Notes under the pieces: generated by a model
Seen by the model: the letters and a program-made list of their open reading frames with translations, nothing else
The model's database searches: none
Told to the model about the DNA's origin: nothing
Assembly (NCBI GenBank): GCA_018715285.1
Contig: DVLW01000203.1
Location: 1 to 28,461, forward strand
Direction of reading: 5' to 3'
Source of the DNA: Candidatus Faecivivens stercoripullorum
GTDB taxonomy: Bacteria > Bacillota > Clostridia > Oscillospirales > Ruminococcaceae
Length of the DNA stretch: 28,461 nucleotides
Translations under genes and position numbers: made by a program
Part shown: positions 1-8,499 of the stretch, in pieces
Position numbering within the stretch: position 1 is the first letter of the stretch
Layout: each line of letters begins with the position of its first letter

Positions 1-1
1 G

Positions 2-367
2 TCTGTTACACATTTTGAATTGGGTGAACCGGGAGCTTCGGCTGAGTATGAGCTTCTGCAACGTCAGAACGAATACCGTTTTAGACGGGGTACAGCTGCT
101 AAAGAAAATGAACAGCTGAGTACACGGCTTATCCAGCTCTATCATCTGCAGGAAAGCGAACTCTATCCGGGTGTTTATTTTACCAAACGTTGGAATGGAC
201 CGGGACAGACGGATTATACGATGGTGGTCTGGTTTGACGATTACAGCTTCATGTGTTCCATCTGGATGCCATACGATCTGTTTAATGAAGAGGATATCCC
301 GACCTATACCGAGGTAGAGTATTTCTATATCGACACTGACAATCAAACGATGGTTGTTGCGGAATAA
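2..367 (+). CDS. Hypothetical protein, 5'-truncated by window edge
   Basis: The reading frame is open from the first codon (position 2) to the TAA at 365-367, so the true start lies outside the window; the TTG at 20 is only the first possible start inside it. The visible part is about 122 residues. It has a polar, probably helical N-terminal half rich in Glu, Gln and Arg, then an aromatic-rich C-terminal half with motifs such as YPGVYFTKRW and VVWFDDYSFMCSIWMPYDLF. No signal peptide or membrane segment is visible in this part. I do not recognise a family. A hairpin terminator follows directly, so this is the last gene of its transcript. The downstream htrA gene is convergent. Confidence 0.7.
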   Translation, partial: SVTHFELGEPGASAEYELLQRQNEYRFRRGTAAKENEQLSTRLIQLYHLQESELYPGVYFTKRWNGPGQTDYTMVVWFDDYSFMCSIWMPYDLFNEEDIPTYTEVEYFYIDTDNQTMVVAE

Positions 368-375
368 TAACAGGT

Positions 376-410
376 AAGCCAGGTGACAGCGAGTGACTGT
401 CGCCTGGCTT
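376..410 (+). terminator. Hairpin terminator after the first gene
   Basis: A 14-base stem (AAGCCAGGTGACAG against CTGTCGCCTGGCTT, one G-T wobble) with a seven-base loop starts nine bases after the stop codon. The T-rich tail (GTCTATTT) is weak, so it may need help from the next hairpin. Confidence 0.65.
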
Positions 411-434
411 GTCTATTTAACATGATAACAAATC

Positions 435-472
435 AAAAAAGGTGCTCTCCCCGAAGGAAGAACACCTTTTTT
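435..472. terminator. Bidirectional terminator between convergent genes
   Basis: An AAAAAAGGTG stem start pairs with CACCTTTTTT, followed by a few further pairs with one mismatch. The A run on one side and the T run on the other give an intrinsic terminator on both strands. It sits 14 bases beyond the htrA stop codon and also backs up the first gene. Confidence 0.8.
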
Positions 473-486
473 ATATATAAAGCTGC

Positions 487-1968
487 TTATTCAGCAGAAT
501 CGTCCGATGCTGCGTTGGGGTTTTCGATCAGCGTGACTTCAGCCGACAGCATCTTGCCGCCGCGTTCAACGGTAACGGTTACAACGTCGCCCGGCTGTTT
601 GTCTGCCAGATAATCGGTGACATTCGCCAGTTCATTGACGATGGTATCATCGATACTGATGATACGGTCACCCGAAGCCAGACCTGCATCAGCGGTCGAC
701 TGCTCGGTTACCTTAACAATGTATACACCAGCGGAAGAATAGCCATACTGAGCCGCCTGCTGTGCATTGAGGGTAGTTGCAGTGATACCGAGGATTGCAC
801 GGTTGGTAGTCTGGGTAGCGCCGTTTTCATCGGTAGTGGACTGGCTGCCTTCCGGAGGAGTATAGCTGCCGGTGGTAATCAGCGAGTTTGCAATCTCCAT
901 CGCACGGTTGGAAGGAATTGCAAAGCCGAGGCCTTCCGCGTCACTGTCGGAAGATTTCGCGTTGACGATACCAATCAGCTCACCGCGGGAATTGAACAGT
1001 CCGCCGCCAGAGTTACCGGGGCTTACAGGTGCGGAAGTCTGGAATACGTTGATGACCGTCTGGATGATGCTTGCGTCGGAATCATACGAACCGCCAAACA
1101 TCGAATTCCAGTAATCATACTGGCTGTTGCCGCTGTTATTGTTTGCGCTGTCGTCATCGTTGTAAACGGTCAGCTGCATCGAAATATCACGGCTGACTGC
1201 CGAAATCAGGCCATCGGTGATCGAACCGCTGAAACGGCCTTCAGGGTTACCAACTGCGTAAACCTGCTCACCCTGAACAACCTGGCTGCTGTCGGCGATC
1301 TCAGCTGCGGTCAGGCCGGTTGCTTCAATCTTAACGACTGCGATATCGTTTTCCGGATAAGCGCCGACCAGTGTTGCATCATAAATGGTGCCGTCGGAAA
1401 GCTGAACCTTGATGGTGTCTGCGCCTTCGATGACGTGGTCACAGGTCAGGATGTAACCGTCTTCCGAAATGATAACGCCGCTGCCTGCGCCGCTCTCAAC
1501 CTGAGAACCAAACCAGAAGTTGGAAGTAGTCATCCGTTCGGTAGTGATTGCAACAACCGACGGTTCAGTCTTTGCGGCAATCTCAGCCGAAGTCAGCGCG
1601 CCATCTTCAGAAGCAGCTGAAGTACTGCCGTTTTCGGTTGTCTCAACGCGCTGGACGACAATCCGGTCGACCTGCTGGTAAGCAAGGGTGGAACCGAGGT
1701 AACCGCCGCCGACTGCCAGTGCCGCAATCAGTACGGCAAACAGGCAGCTGCCAAGCCAGCGCATATTTTTCTTCTTTTTAGGCTGCTGCGGAGGAACTTC
1801 CGAGCCATCTGCCGGAGGGAAGATATCCGGCTGGACAGGCGGCTGGTTAAACTGATTGTCCGCTGCATTTTCATTGACATTGGGGTTCTGGTTCAGATTC
1901 TGCTGATTCTGATCCATATTGTTATTCTGATTGAGGTTCTGATTCTGATTCATGTAATTTCCATCCAT
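487..1968 (-). CDS. HtrA/DegP-type membrane-anchored serine protease with PDZ domain
   Basis: A surface protease and chaperone of the HtrA family, which degrades misfolded exported proteins. Residues 1-65 are a cytoplasmic tail very rich in Asn, Gln and Pro, ending in a PKKKK stop. One membrane helix follows at about 71-97. The trypsin-like domain (about 130-365) carries the full triad: His178 (TCDHVIEG), Asp208 (ENDIAVVKI) and Ser320 (SPGNSGGG). A single PDZ domain covers about 390-482. Between strands of the protease domain, residues 269-300 form a Ser/Asn/Asp/Tyr-rich insertion not usual for the family. The start ATG has an AGGAGAG site six bases upstream. At 493 residues it is slightly longer than typical one-PDZ Gram-positive HtrA proteins. 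It is probably transcribed alone, ending at the hairpin at 435-472. Confidence 0.95.
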   Translation of the reverse strand: MDGNYMNQNQNLNQNNNMDQNQQNLNQNPNVNENAADNQFNQPPVQPDIFPPADGSEVPPQQPKKKKNMRWLGSCLFAVLIAALAVGGGYLGSTLAYQQVDRIVVQRVETTENGSTSAASEDGALTSAEIAAKTEPSVVAITTERMTTSNFWFGSQVESGAGSGVIISEDGYILTCDHVIEGADTIKVQLSDGTIYDATLVGAYPENDIAVVKIEATGLTAAEIADSSQVVQGEQVYAVGNPEGRFSGSITDGLISAVSRDISMQLTVYNDDDSANNNSGNSQYDYWNSMFGGSYDSDASIIQTVINVFQTSAPVSPGNSGGGLFNSRGELIGIVNAKSSDSDAEGLGFAIPSNRAMEIANSLITTGSYTPPEGSQSTTDENGATQTTNRAILGITATTLNAQQAAQYGYSSAGVYIVKVTEQSTADAGLASGDRIISIDDTIVNELANVTDYLADKQPGDVVTVTVERGGKMLSAEVTLIENPNAASDDSAE

Positions 1969-2290
1969 AGTGATCTCTCCTGTCGGGTATATTTAGCCGG
2001 AAGGTTGTCTCCCGGCGGAGCCTCTTGTTTACAGTTCATATTATGCCAGCATGAGTTTATGGCTGTGTGATGAAAAAATGGATTTAGATTAAACATTTAT
2101 CGAAGAATTAAGGCCAAAATAAGGCTAAAGTATCTTTTTATTCATTTTTACCCATCTGCAAATCCAGATATTTCCCCAAAATCCCCATTTGTGCGGAAAG
2201 AAAACTATTTAAGACAAATCCTTCGACCCGATTCGACACACAATCTTCTTTCGGTACGGTATAATAATGTCAGGAAAAGGAGGTTACAGT
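1969..2290. other. Intergenic region between divergent htrA and OYE-like genes
   Basis: No gene is supported in these 322 bases. On the minus strand the htrA leader can form a GCCGG/CCGGC hairpin (about 1996-2016), and a CATAAT preceded by TGG is a possible extended -10 for htrA near 2040. On the plus strand TATAAT at 2260-2265 is a good -10 for the downstream gene but has no clear -35 at normal spacing. The centre (2060-2200) is AT-rich and shows nothing I can name. Confidence 0.4.
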
Positions 2291-3196
2291 ATGAATTTGT
2301 TTGAAACAACAAATATCGGTCCCCTGACGCTGCCCGGTCATCTGATCCGCTCAGCCGTCGCCGAAGGACTTGCCGGGAAAAATGGCGAACCCCTTCCTCA
2401 GCTCGCCGCACACTACCGCCAGTTGACTCAAAACCAGACCGCCGCGATTATCTGCGGTCCTATCAGTGTGACTGGCATCAACCGTACACAGCCGCTGCTG
2501 AGCCTGCACAGCGTCAAACAGCTCGACTGCTACAGGCAGCTGACCGATGAAGTACATGATGCAAACGGGACCATTCTGGCACAGCTGTCCTATCCGTCTG
2601 AATGCCAGGAAAACCCGGGTGAAGCCGGATGGCGGCTGCTCCGGTCGCTGGAACGCAGCTATTCCCACTCTGCCGCCAAAGCCAAAGAGGCAAACTTTGA
2701 CGGAATCCAGCTGGATTTCACCTGTTATTCACTGCCCGGATGTTTTCTCTCGCTGCTGTATAACCAGCGCCGGGATGAATACGGCGGCGATATCCATGCA
2801 CGCATCCGGTTCCCAAGAGATATCCTGCGGGCAGTAAGGCGGGCAGTCGGACCGGATTACCCGATCTGGGTATCTCTGGAATCGGACGTCAACCGGATTT
2901 CGGTACAGGATCTGCTGATGACAGGCCAGTATCTCGCTTCGGCCGGAGCCGGTGCAATCGAAGTCTGCGGCAGTTTTCCGCCTCATCCGCCCCAACAGTT
3001 TGATGATTCGCTGCTTCCGCAGATACACCCGGCAGAGATGCTTTCCCGTATCGTTCCGGTCCCGGTCATCCTCACCGCCGGAATCAAAACGGTTATGGAG
3101 ATGCAATTGATTGCCCAAAGAAGCAAAATCCGATTTTTCGGTCTGTCAAAACAGTTGGAAGAAGACCCGGGATTTATTTATCGGATGATTCGGTGA
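2291..3196 (+). CDS. Old Yellow Enzyme-like NADH:flavin oxidoreductase, atypical active site
   Basis: A TIM-barrel protein of the FMN-dependent OYE/2,4-dienoyl-CoA reductase family. The start is set at 2291 because an AAAGGAGG site lies seven bases upstream; the ATG at 2267 would place that site inside the gene. The family fold is recognisable from FDGIQLD (136-142), the strongly conserved RRDEYGG (160-166) followed by a family-like helix, and a barrel end resembling the phosphate-binding GLGRxLxxDP motif (FFGLSKQLEEDP). The normal HAAHGYL signature, whose two histidines (or His/Asn) hold the substrate carbonyl, is replaced by DFTCYSL. At 301 residues it is shorter than the usual 340-370 residue core and lacks the iron-sulfur and NAD domains of long forms. 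It may reduce an unusual substrate or have lost reductase activity. Confidence 0.85.
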   Translation: MNLFETTNIGPLTLPGHLIRSAVAEGLAGKNGEPLPQLAAHYRQLTQNQTAAIICGPISVTGINRTQPLLSLHSVKQLDCYRQLTDEVHDANGTILAQLSYPSECQENPGEAGWRLLRSLERSYSHSAAKAKEANFDGIQLDFTCYSLPGCFLSLLYNQRRDEYGGDIHARIRFPRDILRAVRRAVGPDYPIWVSLESDVNRISVQDLLMTGQYLASAGAGAIEVCGSFPPHPPQQFDDSLLPQIHPAEMLSRIVPVPVILTAGIKTVMEMQLIAQRSKIRFFGLSKQLEEDPGFIYRMIR

Positions 3197-3227
3197 ATGT
3201 GTACCATCATTTTTCACAAAAACCATG

Positions 3228-3256
3228 TAGACACAGATGGATTCCTGTGCTATCAT
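3228..3256 (+). promoter_or_regulatory. Promoter for hydrolase-acetyltransferase operon
   Basis: TAGACA at 3228-3233, a 17-base spacer, and TATCAT at 3251-3256. This lies 87 bases before the hydrolase start and just after the OYE-like gene ends, with no hairpin between them. Confidence 0.6.
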
Positions 3257-3343
3257 AATGATAGTAAGTCTGTCCCACGTTTGCCGGGTACAGACACACA
3301 CTGCTGCCGGAAATGATTTCCCGCAGTTTAAGGAGGGACCATC

Positions 3344-4348
3344 ATGCCGCGATTTAAACTGATTTCCGAAAAGAATTATATGAATCAGATGAATACCCGC
3401 GTTATTCCATCGCTCAAACCCTATCACACCGGCGGAACCGTCGAACGTATCGGCGGACAGCCGGTCCGGTGGGACTATTACCGCTGCCCGAACGCACGGG
3501 GAAGCATCATGATTTCCCATGGGTTCACCGAAAGCGGATATAAATTTATCGAAATGGTCTATTATTTTCATAAGATGGGGCTTAACGTCTGTACCGTCGA
3601 CCACCGCGGCCACGGCCGTTCCTGGCGCGGCGTGGACGAAGTTTCACTGACAGATGCGGATGACTTTTATGATTATGTACTCGATCTGCGCCAGGTGACG
3701 CTGGATGTGCTGCAAAAGAAGGGCGACGGCCCCTACCTGATTTACGGGCATTCGATGGGCGGCGCAATTGAAGCGGTACTGCTCAAACGTTTTCCTGACC
3801 TCTATTCAGCGGCGATCTTCAATGCCCCGATGATTCGCGCACAGACCGGCGGACTGCCGCTGGCACTCACCGGACTGATTGCCAAAATCGCTGTCCGGCT
3901 GGGATGGGGACAGAAACCTGTCTTTGTCCACCGGCTGTATGACCCCGAGGAATCGTTTGAAGAAAGTCCGGCCACTTCCAAAGCACGTTTTGAGTGGTAC
4001 AGCGATATGCGCCGACGCAATCCTTTTTACCGCAACAACGCCGCAACTTATAAATGGCTTCGCGAAACAGTCAAGGTCTGTACTGAACTGACCGGCAAAT
4101 ACGGTACCAGAGGTATCCGTATCCCGACGGTATTTTACATCGCCCAGCAGGATACCTTTGTCGACAGCGGCGCAATCCGAACCTTTGCTTCAAAGATTCC
4201 CCATGCGCGTATTGTCCAGATTCCGGCCTCGAAACATGAGATTTACCGGAGCGGAAACGACGCACTGGAAGTCTACCTCAATTCGATTGAAGCGTTCATC
4301 GATGAAAATATCGATGCGTCTGAAAGTGAAACCCAAAGGAGCGATTGA
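3344..4348 (+). CDS. Alpha/beta hydrolase, lysophospholipase / monoacylglycerol lipase type
   Basis: A serine hydrolase of the Hydrolase_4 (monoglyceride lipase/PldB-like) group, 334 residues. The oxyanion region is SHGFTES (58-64). The nucleophile elbow is GHSMGG with Ser137, the acid is probably Asp270 (IAQQDTFVD), and the base is His298 (PASKHEIY). The conserved DHRGHGRS motif at 86-93 is characteristic of this group. There is no signal peptide, so it is probably cytoplasmic and acts on acylglycerols, lysophospholipids or short esters; the exact substrate cannot be read from sequence. The start has an AAGGAGG site seven bases upstream. Its stop is one base from the start of the acetyltransferase, so the two are translationally coupled. 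Confidence 0.92.
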   Translation: MPRFKLISEKNYMNQMNTRVIPSLKPYHTGGTVERIGGQPVRWDYYRCPNARGSIMISHGFTESGYKFIEMVYYFHKMGLNVCTVDHRGHGRSWRGVDEVSLTDADDFYDYVLDLRQVTLDVLQKKGDGPYLIYGHSMGGAIEAVLLKRFPDLYSAAIFNAPMIRAQTGGLPLALTGLIAKIAVRLGWGQKPVFVHRLYDPEESFEESPATSKARFEWYSDMRRRNPFYRNNAATYKWLRETVKVCTELTGKYGTRGIRIPTVFYIAQQDTFVDSGAIRTFASKIPHARIVQIPASKHEIYRSGNDALEVYLNSIEAFIDENIDASESETQRSD

Positions 4349-4349
4349 C

Positions 4350-4991
4350 ATGAACGAGGAAAACAAGATTTTTGCCGGTGAACTCTTTTCTCCCGGCGCG
4401 CCGGAACTGAAAGCAATTAAACTGCGGTGCCATAATCTGTGCAGTGAGTATAACCGTACTTTTGAGGATGAAACCGAAAAGCGTTCCGAGCTGGTTCATC
4501 AGATTTTTGCCGAATTTGGCGAAGCAAGTTTTATCCAGGGCCCGATGCAGATTCATTACGGACAGCATACCCGTATTGCAGACCATGTCTTCATCAACTT
4601 CAACCTGACCATTCAGGACGACGCCAAGGTCACTATCGGTGCACACTGCAATTTCGGCCCCAACGTCACGATTGTCACACCGCTGCACCCGATGGTTGCA
4701 TCCGAGCGCCGTTGCGTCTATAATCCGGACGGCAGTGAAAAGCGTGTCTGCTGGGCAAAACCGGTTACAATTGGAAGTGACTGCTGGTTTGGAGCGAATG
4801 TCACCGTCTGTCCGGGCGTCACGATTGGAGACGGGTGCGTCATCGGTGCAGGCAGCGTCGTCACCCGCGATATTCCGCCAAACTCGTTTGCGGCAGGTGT
4901 CCCGGCAAGGGTCATCCGCGAAATTACAGATGCCGACAGTCTTGCTCATCAGCCGGAATTACTGGGTGAGCTGAAAGTCAAACCGGAATAA
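4350..4991 (+). CDS. Maltose/galactoside O-acetyltransferase family (left-handed beta-helix)
   Basis: A 213-residue acetyl-CoA-dependent O-acetyltransferase of the Maa/LacA/NodL family. The N-terminal helical cap is followed by hexapeptide repeats (about 74-195) such as VTIGDGCVIGAGSVV. The catalytic His is His113 in TPLHP, and the GVPARVIRE ending is typical. An insertion around 117-133 in the external loop is normal for the group. The start at 4350 follows an AAAGGAG site and comes one base after the hydrolase stop. The pair suggests turnover or detoxification of acyl or sugar esters, but this is inference. Transcription ends at the strong hairpin at 5011-5056. Confidence 0.93.
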   Translation: MNEENKIFAGELFSPGAPELKAIKLRCHNLCSEYNRTFEDETEKRSELVHQIFAEFGEASFIQGPMQIHYGQHTRIADHVFINFNLTIQDDAKVTIGAHCNFGPNVTIVTPLHPMVASERRCVYNPDGSEKRVCWAKPVTIGSDCWFGANVTVCPGVTIGDGCVIGAGSVVTRDIPPNSFAAGVPARVIREITDADSLAHQPELLGELKVKPE

Positions 4992-5010
4992 ACACAAATT
5001 ATATGATGAT

Positions 5011-5056
5011 AAAAGCCAGATTTCCGCCGGGCAGCCCGGTCAGAAATCTGGCTTTT
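5011..5056. terminator. Bidirectional terminator between acetyltransferase and uvrA
   Basis: A 14-base perfect outer stem AAAAGCCAGATTTC / GAAATCTGGCTTTT encloses an inner CCGGGCAGCCCGG palindrome. It has A and T runs at its two ends and lies between two convergent stop codons, so it can end transcription from both sides. Confidence 0.85.
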
Positions 5057-5081
5057 CTGATAGATCTGTATCTGGAACTGA

Positions 5082-7901
5082 TTACATACCAAGCAGTGGT
5101 TTAAGGTACTGGCCGGTATACGACTGCGGCAGCGCTGCAATCTGTTCAGGTGTACCGCATCCGACAATCGTACCGCCGCGGTCACCACCCTCAGGGCCGA
5201 GGTCGATGATATAATCAGCGGTCTTGATGACATCGAGGTTGTGTTCGATGACGATGACGGTATTGCCCTGATCGGTCAGCTGCTGCAAAACATCGATCAG
5301 CATATGCACGTCATAGGTGTGCAGGCCGGTAGTCGGCTCGTCGAGAATATACACCGTCTTACCGGTCGAACGACGGGAAAGTTCGGTTGCCAGCTTGACG
5401 CGCTGTGCTTCACCGCCTGAAAGGGTGGTCGCAGGCTGACCAAGGGTCAGATAACCCAGACCGACCTGATAGAGTGTCTCGATTTTGCGGCGGATTTTGG
5501 GCAGGCTGTCAAAGAAACTGAGTGCCTCTTCGACCGTCATATCCAGAACATCGCTGATGCTCTTGCCCTTATATTTGACTTCCAGCGTCTCACGGTTATA
5601 GCGTTTGCCCTTGCAGACCTCACAGGGGACAAAGATATCCGGCAAAAAGTGCATCTCAATCTTCAAGATACCGTCGCCTTCACAGGACTCACACCGTCCG
5701 CCCTTGACATTGAACGAAAAACGTCCGGAGTCATATCCTCTCAGCTTTGCGTCCGGAGTAGACGCAAACAGTGCACGGATATCGGTAAATACACCGGTAT
5801 AGGTTGCGGCATTGGAACGCGGTGTCCGTCCAATCGGCGACTGGTCAATATCGATGACCTTGTCCACCAGTTCCAGTCCGTCCAGCCCGTCAAAATCACC
5901 CGGACGGACACGTGCAGTCGAGAGTTTCTGTGCCAGTGCCTTATAGAGAAGCTCATTGACCAGACTGGACTTACCGCTTCCTGAAACGCCGGTCACACAG
6001 GTGAAGACCCCAAGCGGGAATTTGACATCGATATTTTTCAGGTTGTTCTGTCTCGCGCCCTTTACCGTCAAAAACTGTCCGGTGCCGGTTCTGCGTATAG
6101 ACGGAACCGGGATATGCCGTGCACCCGAAAGGTACTGGCCGGTCATCGACCGCGGCTCATTGATGATATCCTGCAAGCTGCCGGCTGCGACGATCTCACC
6201 GCCATGCACACCGGCACCCGGACCGACATCGACGATATAATCAGCCGCCCGGATGGTGTCTTCGTCATGTTCGACGACAATCAGGGTATTGCCGATATCC
6301 CGCAGACGTTTGAGGGTTGCAAGCAGCTTGTCATTATCCCGCTGATGCAGGCCAATCGAAGGCTCGTCGAGGATATACAGCACCCCTACCAGACTGGAAC
6401 CGATCTGTGTTGCCAGACGAATACGCTGGCTTTCGCCGCCAGACAATGTTGCCGACGAACGGGACAGGGTCAGATATTCCAGACCGACCGACTGCAAAAA
6501 TCCCAGACGTGCACGGATTTCCTTGAGAATCTGTTCCGCGATCATCCGGTCACGATCAGAGAGTTTGAGCTGGTCGATAAATTCCAGCGCTTCGGTGACC
6601 GACATCCGGCAGAACTGGTTGATATTGATGCCGCCGACAGTGACAGCAAGGTATTCCGGTTTCAGACGCGCGCCATGGCAGTCGGGACAGAGGACACTGG
6701 ACATAACCTGTGTGATTTCCTCCCGAACCCAGCTGGACTGAGTTTCCCGGAAACGGCGTTCGAGGTTGTTGATAACGCCTTCGAATTCGGTGTCATAGGT
6801 ACCGGTACCGTATTCTTTCTGGCGAACCATGTGGATACGTTCGCCGTTTGTACCGTACAAAACCGCGTCTTTCTGCGGACGGGTGAGCTTTTTCCAGGGT
6901 GTATCCAGCGTAAAACCGTAATGCTCGGCAAGTGCCTCATAATACATCTGGGCAATCGTTCCCGAATCGCCGATATACCAGCCGGAAGCCTTGATTGCAC
7001 CGCCTCTGATGGAGAGTTCCTCATTCGGTACGACCATTGCCGGGTCGACTTTCATAAATGTTCCCAGGCCTGTACACTTCGGGCAGGCACCCTGCGGGTT
7101 ATTGAACGAGAACATTCTCGGTTCCAGTTCGCCGACCGAAACGCCATGTTCCGGGCAGGCATACGACTGAGAAAAGGTGATATCCTCTCCTGCCACGTCG
7201 GCAATCATCAGCCCATCAGCCAGTGAAAGCGCCGTTTCGATTGAATCGGTCAGACGGGAACGAATCGACTCGGATACAGTAAGACGGTCGACAACGATTT
7301 CGATATGATGCTTTTTATTCTTTTCCAGCTTGATTTCTTCCGACAGATCGTAAATAATTCCATCAATCCGCACCCGGACAAAACCGCTCTTTCTCGCCGA
7401 TTCCAGCGCCTTGACATGTTCCCCTTTACGTCCTCGGACGATGGGCGCAAGGATTTGCAGCCGGGTTCTTTCCGGGTAGGAAAGCAGCTGATCTACCATC
7501 TGATCGACCGACTGCTGACGGATTTCCCGTCCGCATACCGGACAATGCGGTACACCGATACGGGCATAAAGCAGACGCAGATAATCGTAAATCTCGGTGA
7601 CGGTGCCGACAGTTGAACGAGGGTTTTTGCTGGTTGTTTTCTGGTCGATGGAGATTGCAGGAGAAAGCCCTTCAATCGAATCGACATCGGGTTTTTCCAT
7701 CTGCCCCAGAAACATCCGGGCATAGGAAGACAGGCTCTCGACATACCGCCGCTGCCCGTCTGCATAAATCGTATCAAATGCCAGCGAGGATTTACCGGAA
7801 CCCGACAGTCCGGTAAAAACCACCAGCTGGTCACGTGGGATGGTCAGGTCGATATTTTTCAGGTTATGTTCCCTTGCACCCCGAATCACAATTTCATTCA
7901 T
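5082..7901 (-). CDS. uvrA: UvrA, excinuclease ABC subunit A
   Basis: The DNA damage-recognition ATPase of nucleotide excision repair, which loads UvrB. It is 939 residues, the normal family length. Two ABC ATPase modules are visible: Walker A GLSGSGKS at 31-38 with signature [12 protein letters not shown] at 487-498 and Walker B around 508-513, then GVSGSGKS at 638-645 with [12 protein letters not shown] at 827-838 and Walker B at 850-856. Zinc-binding cysteines occur as CPVC (120-123), CPEH...CPKC (249-276), CPDC (405-408) and CESC...CEVC (737-763). The start at 7901 is preferred over an upstream in-frame ATG because GGAGGA lies seven bases before it and [18 protein letters not shown] is the standard N-terminus. 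It is the last gene of the uvrB-Nudix-uvrA cluster. Confidence 0.98.
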   Translation of the reverse strand: MNEIVIRGAREHNLKNIDLTIPRDQLVVFTGLSGSGKSSLAFDTIYADGQRRYVESLSSYARMFLGQMEKPDVDSIEGLSPAISIDQKTTSKNPRSTVGTVTEIYDYLRLLYARIGVPHCPVCGREIRQQSVDQMVDQLLSYPERTRLQILAPIVRGRKGEHVKALESARKSGFVRVRIDGIIYDLSEEIKLEKNKKHHIEIVVDRLTVSESIRSRLTDSIETALSLADGLMIADVAGEDITFSQSYACPEHGVSVGELEPRMFSFNNPQGACPKCTGLGTFMKVDPAMVVPNEELSIRGGAIKASGWYIGDSGTIAQMYYEALAEHYGFTLDTPWKKLTRPQKDAVLYGTNGERIHMVRQKEYGTGTYDTEFEGVINNLERRFRETQSSWVREEITQVMSSVLCPDCHGARLKPEYLAVTVGGININQFCRMSVTEALEFIDQLKLSDRDRMIAEQILKEIRARLGFLQSVGLEYLTLSRSSATLSGGESQRIRLATQIGSSLVGVLYILDEPSIGLHQRDNDKLLATLKRLRDIGNTLIVVEHDEDTIRAADYIVDVGPGAGVHGGEIVAAGSLQDIINEPRSMTGQYLSGARHIPVPSIRRTGTGQFLTVKGARQNNLKNIDVKFPLGVFTCVTGVSGSGKSSLVNELLYKALAQKLSTARVRPGDFDGLDGLELVDKVIDIDQSPIGRTPRSNAATYTGVFTDIRALFASTPDAKLRGYDSGRFSFNVKGGRCESCEGDGILKIEMHFLPDIFVPCEVCKGKRYNRETLEVKYKGKSISDVLDMTVEEALSFFDSLPKIRRKIETLYQVGLGYLTLGQPATTLSGGEAQRVKLATELSRRSTGKTVYILDEPTTGLHTYDVHMLIDVLQQLTDQGNTVIVIEHNLDVIKTADYIIDLGPEGGDRGGTIVGCGTPEQIAALPQSYTGQYLKPLLGM

Positions 7902-8016
7902 AAACTTCCTCCATCCGCTCACCAATGCGCTCCGATGCCGTTTCGCACTTCCGGCGGCCATTATCCGTTTTGGCTATCCCCTTCTCGGTATAACCCATAT
8001 GAACAATTGCATCCTG

Positions 8017-8460
8017 TTAATGATAACCCATCTCCCGCAGTTTTGCAATCAGTTCCGGCGTAATTGCGGGATATGTCCAGATATCTGTCTCATCCGGCAG
8101 TCGGTCAAACAGCTTTCTTTCCGCCATTTCAAAACTTTCCGGCAGTTCGCCGAGCGTTTCAATCTCAGCGAGAAAAACCACGCCGGATGCAGCACCCTTT
8201 GTATCCTCAGAAACATAATCAAAAAGTTCATGAATCGTGAACTTTTCCGCGCCGGTTTCTTCCCACAGCTCACGTTTTGCAGCCTGCAATGGCGTTTCAC
8301 CCGGTTCAATATGTCCGCCGGCGGTTTCGATGGTTGTCCGCTTTTTGTGCCGGCAGAACAGCCATTTACCCTGATATTGTGCAAACATCACGACGTATTT
8401 ATACCGCGCCAGCGAACCCGGCGCAAATACCGCAGAATGCGGTACAGGAACATATTCCAT
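8017..8460 (-). CDS. Nudix hydrolase between uvrB and uvrA
   Basis: A small (147-residue) Nudix hydrolase. The Nudix box [20 protein letters not shown] followed by ETGA fits the G-x5-E-x7-REUxEExGU pattern that binds magnesium and cleaves nucleoside diphosphate compounds. Its substrate is not readable. It starts about 40 bases after the uvrB stop and ends 115 bases before uvrA, all on the minus strand, so it is most likely co-transcribed with both. A start four codons earlier (8472) is possible, but its purine-rich site would touch the ATG. The start used here is 12 bases after AAAGG. A role in cleaning damaged nucleotides would suit the neighbours but is only inferred from position. Confidence 0.9.
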   Translation of the reverse strand: MEYVPVPHSAVFAPGSLARYKYVVMFAQYQGKWLFCRHKKRTTIETAGGHIEPGETPLQAAKRELWEETGAEKFTIHELFDYVSEDTKGAASGVVFLAEIETLGELPESFEMAERKLFDRLPDETDIWTYPAITPELIAKLREMGYH

Positions 8461-8499
8461 TGTATATTCCATCCTTTCCGGTAACAGCCAGTCAAAGAA

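Noticed and set aside
6114..7226. 370-codon open frame antisense to uvrA
   Set aside because: Uses the mirror frame of a strongly conserved gene, has no ribosome site and shows a protein rich in Cys, Arg and Asp with no family resemblance.
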